From: Voacanga thouarsii
Lineage: Eukaryota > Streptophyta > Magnoliopsida > Gentianales > Apocynaceae
Direction: 5' to 3'
NCBI GenBank assembly: GCA_026120185.1
Contig: JANUWF010001659.1
Coordinates: 2,790,001-2,854,000 of the forward strand
DNA: 64,000 nt
The position numbers and the translations under genes are program-made. Of this stretch, positions 57,801-64,000 are shown one piece after another (the stretch's first letter is position 1; every line of letters starts with the position of its first letter). The notes under the pieces are model-generated. The model was not told where the DNA came from, made no database searches, and saw only the letters and a list, made by a program, of their open reading frames with translations.

Positions 57801-59868
57801 AATTATGGAAGATTTAAGCATGCTAGATGTTATGAAACCTTTGGTGAGTAGGATTTTCATGTTCTTATCTCCTTTGAAGCCATGATTATGATTATACTTA
57901 GTAGAGATTTGGCCATGTGATAGTATGTATAGATTTAAACCTATGTTCATGAATGGATTAGTTTTTGTTGTTTGATGTTAGAGAACGTGTTCATGATTCT
58001 TATTAGCAATAGGAAAATTATGATCATGATCTTGTTGATCTTAGGTAATTTTAATTAACAAAATTTATTACCTTAATTAAAATTATTACTATATTTTTCC
58101 TCTAAAGGCTATATTTTTGCTCTAAGGATTTCGAAATTCCTAGGAAGTTTTAGAAATGGAATATTAAATGAAATAGTGATATTTTTATTAGCCAAATAAA
58201 TGATATCTTTTATTAAAAATAATATATATATATATATAATAATAAATAAAACCTTTTATATAAATAATAATAAGTAAAATATTAATGACCTTGTAGACCA
58301 GATATTCATAAATATTATTTATATTAAAATTTATTTGTTATCTATTAATCAAAATTTAATAAAAATTATTTATTATTAATTATTTGCTATCTATTAATTA
58401 TTAATTAAGATATTAGTAATGATTTATTATTTATTTTAATAATACTATTTAAAAATTACCATTTATTAATATCATCTAGGACTTAGGATTCTTCAATAAT
58501 TAAACCCTAGTATATTTATTAATAATAACACTCAAGATTTATTATTTGAACCTATAACTTATTAGTAATTACTTTACAACCCCTAATTATTTTAACTTAT
58601 CAAGCTGGACTTGTTTTATAAAATTCTTTATCAGCTAGCCTTAAAGCTTACAATATTAAAGTCATGATTGTAATTGGCTGAATTAGGAATTATTTGTGTA
58701 AGGCAAGTATAACTCGAGTATAACCTTACGTCTTGCGTTTACCCTAGGTGGGGTTAGGTCAGCCTTGTAAGATTTTTGAAATTCGAGCAAGCAAAGGATC
58801 AGGTAAGCTATTGCATGAACTTATTTGAAGACCAAAATTTACTGTGGCAAGCCAAATGCGATGTGAATGGACACTCATTTTGCAAAGGCAATTAAGGACT
58901 GTTTCCCTTTTTATTTTAGTCAAGCAAATCATTTGAAAAATCAAACCAGCAGATTTACACAAAATGCTAAACTCTTTCTAAAACCCAACTTTGACAATAA
59001 TTTTAAAAACCCTTAATTTCTATTTCCAAGTAAATCAATGTACGATCAATTTTTTCCCAAGTGGAACAATCAACGTTGAGTACTCAATAAGGGTAGACTA
59101 CCAGGACTAGTCTTTGAAGGGATAGGGTAAGTCTCTTAGTAGATGGCCACCTCTGAGTGGTGAGTCCTTCCTGGATAGGATGCCAGTCCGGTAGGTCATG
59201 CCAGTCCGAGCTAGCAAGTTTCAGTCATGTGGACTGTGTGTTTCTAGAGTGGACAACTGGTACATTTGGGTGTAAAGATGAAGGAGTATCTTACCCGGTA
59301 GGTTGTACACCTACCTTTTGTCAGATTGCACAAAGTGTGGCATTCTGACCGTTATATGGTCATGGGGCCCAATGTGTGGTAACCCATGGCTACCTCTTTG
59401 GGTGGTTGTATTTATTGCGCACCTGTATAGTTTGAAAAGCAAAACGCCACTCTTTATTTTTAACATTTATTTAATGCTTGCTAGCGCTTTCTCTTATGAA
59501 ATTTTTATAACTTGCATACACAAACTGTTTTACCTAAAACACTCAAAGCACACACAGGCTTACTGAGATTTTTATCTCATCACCTTTTATGTCATGTTTT
59601 CAGGTCGATCCTACTGTGGAAGTGAATAGCTAGATTTGTTGCCCGTACTTTGAAGGCTTTATGTTATTTTTCTTATGTGTTGTTTTGAGAGATATTAGCA
59701 AATAATTTATTTTAGATTTGTTCATGTATTTTTGGGTTGTAATAAGTTCAATTTTAAAGTATTATTTTTATTTTCCTTTATGTGACCTAGTTATAAAGAC
59801 CCCTTGTCCTATGGACGGGACGACATCCCAGGCCCTATCGGGCTTAGGTAGTGGGGTGTTACAAGTCC

Positions 59869-60989
59869 TAATTCTACGTTTAAGTGTGGATTGGAGTAAG
59901 AAGATAAGAAATTGAAGCAAGGTAATGTAAAAAAATGAAAATCATTCATTTTATCCCTATTAAGCATTTACATTACCTTGCTCTAAAAGAAAGTGAGAAT
60001 CTAGTGAGTCTAATGCAAAAGCTGAAAGATCTTTATTATCCATCTATTCTAGGCATTTACATTACCCCGCAAAAGTGAGTTCTTGGACCAATCTTCTATA
60101 TACTACCTACGATTGCAGTAGCTTTGGAAGTTGGAGAACTTAAATTAGCTCACTAGTTCCAGCTTATATGAATCACTTGATTTGTATTCTTGAAATAGGA
60201 GATAAGATGAAGCCTGTTGAATAGATGCAGACTTGTTTAATCCAATTTCAATGACTTTGGTTTTAACTATTCAAATACATGAGTTTACACAAATTTAGTC
60301 TAATTGAATGATCCTGGACTGAATTCTCATTTCAATAGAAAATGAATATCTTTTCTAATAGCAGTCATTATTGCCAAAATCCTATTCTGATAGACATACT
60401 TTTTGCTTGGAGCTCTTTTAGTGTTGATACTTTGCTTGAGGATAAGTAAAAGCTTAAGTGTAGAGAAGTAATAATTGTTCATTATATACATAATTTATAT
60501 ATCATTTGTACTTCAAAGTTTTAAAATTCATTCTAGATTGCTACTTAATCCCACATTTTCACCTTATTTTATGTAGGTTGAAAAGGTTAAGATTAGATAA
60601 GGGTTTAAGGAGAAAAAGACTAAAAAAGAGCTAAACTAAAACTACACAGTGTCGTCGAGATCATTGTGCACGCAGTTGTGTACTACCTAAATGTCAAAAG
60701 TCAGAATAGTAAGAATCCATGATGCCGTGCCAATTACTTTCCACGTTGTTGTGCACCATCAAGATTTAAAAATGTCAAAACTTCAGGGTCGTGACAGTGC
60801 CGTGCACCTCACATTTGATGCAGTAGTGCATATTTACAACAAAAAATGAATTCAAGTGCTACGACGTCATGTCAAGGCTAGTATAGGAACATCAAAGCAT
60901 AGATGACGACATGCAGAACAGCTTCTATGATGCCATACAACATCATAGATAACCCTTTGTTCTGTAAAATTTTAGAGATTCTAGGAAAC
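59869..60989 (+). mobile_element. Athila-like 3' region and probable LTR piece
   Basis: Continues the element interrupted at 48836. It holds a perfect 16-base inverted repeat (59916-59931 and 59967-59982), a third partial copy near 60054, and a GAGGATAAGTAAAAGCTTAAG block near 60439 typical of Athila 3' ends. A possible LTR start follows at 60469. From 60648 to 60960 it carries loose repeats rich in GTGCAC and GTCGT. No gene is present. Confidence 0.6.
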
Positions 60990-61150
60990 TATTGGAATGT
61001 ATGCCCAAAATAGACTATGTATTTCTATATTTTAGGAATTAATAAAATATTTCATTCATTAATGTTTATTTATTTACATTTATTTGCACATTAAGGTCTA
61101 AGTAAGTTAGTAAGTGATCTACGTGAATAGATCGTGTTTTCACATAAAGG
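60990..61150 (+). repeat. Start of a truncated Copia LTR
   Basis: TATTGGAATGTATGCCC at 60990 matches the opening of Angela-type Copia LTRs (TG mutated to TA). Only about 160 bases remain before another Copia LTR begins. Confidence 0.55.
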
Positions 61151-62066
61151 TGTTAGTGTTGTGCCCTAAAGGCAATCACTTGTACATTGTATATGACACA
61201 TTTTATTTTAATAAACGGCATTATTTATCTTACAATTTCTTTTGTTTACTTTAAGTAATATAATTATTCGATAAAATCCCTAGTACAACACTGTGTTAAG
61301 AAAACCATGATAGAGATCATGATATAAGATTCCTACTACACTAGATGGTGTTAGTACTTAAATAGTCCCTAGTCATAGTATTAATGAGACAGGACATCAT
61401 TAATGCATTAAGACTAACATGTGTTAAACTTCCTGATTTGATCAGGCGGTGGTTCTCATAACCGTGAGTATTGAGATACTCAAAGTTAACACATGGATGC
61501 TTGTTAATGGAACAAGTTCATTGGATGACCTAGCTTTGAGATAATCACATGGATAACTATTTAGTGCCAGTGATATAATCTCAATATAGCAAACGTACAA
61601 GTATCCTTAGACTTGAGATCTCCAAGATACTTTGTTTGCTGAGCGTTGTACTTTGATTCCAATCTCCGGAGTTCGATTGAGGGCCGCCTATGGGATGGAT
61701 ATTGAGTACATTGTGAGGTAAACGAAAGTAGTTGAGAAGGTCAATAAAGGATTCACCACTCCTAATAGTAGAAGCGAATATCTCACGGCCACTTGTAGGA
61801 ATTACTACTTGAGAAGTCCTTGGGCAAGGCGACTGTGTATTGGAAACAGTTCCAATTGATACACATCTAGAGTAGTGGGTTCCTAATACAAGTACTATTA
61901 TATTCGGGTCAGAATTAATATATATTCTGGAGGGAGTTTGCACTAATTCTGTACTCTAGACCGAATGAAATATTGTATGGTGAAATGAGTTAATTGCACT
62001 ATAGTTTGTTATTGAAGGGTTCATGTTAAGCCACTTGACTTCTTGGACTCTTTAGTGGTCATGATG
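61151..62066 (+). repeat. Copia-type LTR fragment, second family
   Basis: Starts TGTTAGTGTTGTGCCC. It has conserved Copia-LTR text such as CTGATTTGATCAGG near 61432 and GTGAGTATTGAGATACTC near 61463. It is cut at 62066 by the family C LTR that follows, so its end is not visible. A 120-codon minus-strand frame at 61581-61943 is antisense to the LTR and has no recognised domain. Confidence 0.7.
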
Positions 62067-64000
62067 TGTGAAACCCCAGTTGAAACCAACTTAGAGTAAG
62101 AGGGTTGTGATTCATATCATATTCTTGCATGCATAAATGTATTTTTGTATGATTTTTTGTGCTCTAGATATGTGATTTATAGTCTAGAAGGCTTAATTGT
62201 GTTTATTGAGTAAGAAGGGCAAAATGGTAATTTTTGCTTGAGGTGAAAATAGGAAGATAGCTTGAGGACCAAATAGGAAAAATATTTGGGAAAAGAAATA
62301 AGAACAAGAGTTGTTGTGGTTCAGTGGTTAGATCTTTGGAATTAATTCTTGAGGTCTTGAGTTCAAATTCCATCATTGGAGTTTAGCATGATTAAATTTT
62401 TATTTTTGTTTGGGAAGGCTATATTTCGGCCTTGTATGCTTTAGGGAAGAGTAGAGGTGTTGCCCTAGGGGAGACATGATAGGAATATCCTAATCTTACT
62501 CTTGTGCCCCACAAAAATTTTTAAGGGATTCCTACCCTTCTTGATCTCTAACTTTCCTTAATTTTTAATCAATTAGGATGTTCAATTTATCCAAGCCAAT
62601 TTTGTTTCCGGAAAATTTCAGCAAGGATCTATGATATTTAGGTTTCAAAAATGGCTATGAATGGATATATTCTTGACCGAAATTGGGGAAGAGTTATGAA
62701 AGGTTCCCAAGAGAATTAATCTCAATGGTTGAACCTTCAAAACTCTAACCTAGTTGTGTTCATCTTCTTCATGTAGTAAACTGGAAATTTTTCCAACTTC
62801 TTGACCAGTCCAATTGTCAAAATTTTCAGCCAATATTCCCTCTCAAATGCTGCCAGAAAAATGGCCATTTCACTTAGATTGAAGACTGAAAATTTCAGCT
62901 CAAAACCGAACTGCCAAAGGCTGTGCAAACCAGGAAAATTTCCTGGGTAGTTTCGCAGCTAGGAGAGCCCAAAAACCAAGCTGTTTCTTCCAACTTTTCA
63001 ACCAACAATGCAGCCTTGTTTTTCCTCCATAAAGAAGGCTGGAAACCAACCTTAAAGGACCCTCCAATGGCCCTTCAAACCTTCTACAAGCTGACTGAAA
63101 TATGGCAGAAAAATCTGCCCAGAAATTCCAGCCAGCTTGCAAAAATCCTGAACAGAAATTCCAGCTTGTTCCCTCTCACCCTTGTCCGAAACTTACTCTA
63201 TTTTTCTGTGCAAACTCACCTTGAACAGCCATGAAATGAGCTCCATCATCTCCTCCATTGTTCTGCATAAAAAATAGCTCTATGGCTGCTCCTAAAATCT
63301 CTCCATCAATCACCCCAATCAAGCCATTCATTGAGGTCTAAAATTTCAACAAAATTTTCCAGCAACCTTCCATAGATTAACCCTCAAACAACCAGAAAAT
63401 TCCTTCACCAATGTGCACCATATTCTCGGCCACACTAAGGCTCATTCAAACATCATTCATCTCAGCAAAAATCATAGCAATTCAGTCGGCCATTGAAGCT
63501 TTCAAAGGCTCTCCTCCATCAAAGATCTTCTTACCATATTTTGTTTTCAAAATTGATTCCCTAAAATATTCTTTTAGGATTTCAAACAACCAGCTTTCCT
63601 TTTCCTCTCAAATCAGAAAATTCAACTTCCCAAACCTTCCAAATCAGTCGGCCACTCCTTCCTACACAGAATTTTGGCCAGCCCTCTCCCTTTTCTCTCC
63701 ATTCTCTCCAAACCAAGAACACCAAGAACACCTACTAACCCCCTCACACCTAAGACCACTCCAATCTTCTCCAAAAACTCCAGATTACACCTACTCAACC
63801 CCTTGAATCCACTTCTGCAATTTTTAACATCAAACACCAAAATCGAAGTTTCACGTTTGGATAAAAAACCAAAATTTTCTTGAAGGCTCAAGAACACCTT
63901 CAAGGTAAGCATTAACAATCATCTTCATCTTCTTCCATCTTCGACCTTGATGAATATATGCTAATGAACTCTCCTTCTCTCTCTCTCTCTCTCTCTCTCT
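62067..64000 (+). repeat. Family C LTR, copy C3 (partial, cut by window edge)
   Basis: Starts TGTGAAACCCC and follows C1 closely: tRNA-like segment (62311-62385), AAATTCCAGC repeats, donor-like CAAG|GTAAGC at 63904/63905 and the TC run from 63969. It is unknown whether it is a solo LTR or the 5' end of a full element. Confidence 0.9.

Larger units (their letters stand above)
48837..59863 (+). repeat. Family C solo LTR, copy C2, with nested insertion
   Basis: Starts TGTAAAACCCC and ends GGTGTTACA, flanked by AGTCC at 48832-48836 and 59864-59868. Without the nested element it is about 4.29 kb. It keeps the tRNA-like segment (49100-49172, B-box-like GTTCAAATCCC), degenerate AAATTCCAGC repeats, a donor-like CAAG|GTAACC at 57404/57405, a TC run (57468-57494), TTGAGTACTCAA (59076-59087) and an acceptor-like TTCAG|G ending at 59603. 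No internal region is present. Confidence 0.92.

Noticed and set aside
61581..61943. 120-codon minus-strand frame
   Set aside because: Antisense to a Copia-type LTR with no recognised domain; frames of this kind are common artefacts in plant annotations.
62311..62385. A true tRNA gene
   Set aside because: Only A- and B-box-like parts are present; I see no matching acceptor stem or clear anticodon arm, so it is described only as tRNA-like.

Overview
The window looks like intergenic, heterochromatic DNA from a flowering plant, probably a eudicot; the species cannot be told from the sequence. I see no host protein-coding gene. Almost every base can be assigned to LTR retrotransposons, most of them decayed, truncated or nested inside one another. 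The only non-transposon RNA gene trace is a mutated 5S rRNA copy at about 2946-3065.

Layout. (1) 1-2140 is the leader and 5' LTR of a minus-strand Copia element that runs off the left edge. It cuts a fragment (2141-2457) of a Tat/Athila-like LTR. (2) 2458-7874 is the remnant of an old Tekay-type Ty3/Gypsy element, here called B0: a broken gag, no pol, and a 3' LTR. (3) 7875-9066 is a rearranged stretch with pieces of a second related LTR (B1), which continues at 46045-47168. (4) Into B1 is inserted element B2 (9067-46039, 5-bp target duplication CCTTG), itself hit three times. A minus-strand Copia element (12225-20187, duplication GCGGG) sits in its 5' LTR. A 4.2-kb solo LTR of family C (21274-25498, duplication TTATT) sits in its interior. 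The best-preserved element, Tekay-like chromovirus A (31786-44314, duplication CGTCG), sits in its 3' LTR. (5) 47169-48836 is the decayed 3' part of an Athila-like element. (6) 48837-59863 is a second family C solo LTR (duplication AGTCC). It contains a Tat-like solo LTR (50182-56916), which in turn contains an internally deleted CRM-like Gypsy element (50231-54897). (7) 59869-62066 is an Athila-like tail and two truncated Copia LTR pieces. (8) 62067-64000 is the start of a third family C LTR, cut by the window edge.

Element A carries the usual order: LTR, initiator-Met primer site, gag with two zinc knuckles, protease, reverse transcriptase, RNase H, integrase, chromodomain, polypurine tract, LTR. 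It has several stops and frameshifts and is not autonomous as it stands. It also has an unusual acidic open reading frame between the primer site and gag.

The most interesting signals are in the LTRs rather than in the coding regions. Families A, B and C differ in most of their LTR sequence but share a module. It consists of a 5' splice-donor-like AAGGTAA site, the palindrome TTGAGTACTCAA followed by hairpins, an ACTYACTGAG block, and a splice-acceptor-like YAG 258-295 bp before the LTR end. Families A and C also share a tRNA-like A-box/B-box segment about 300 bp into the LTR. Together these suggest a spliced LTR leader and a captured Pol III-like element. Lineage names rest on motif recognition by eye, not on a database search.
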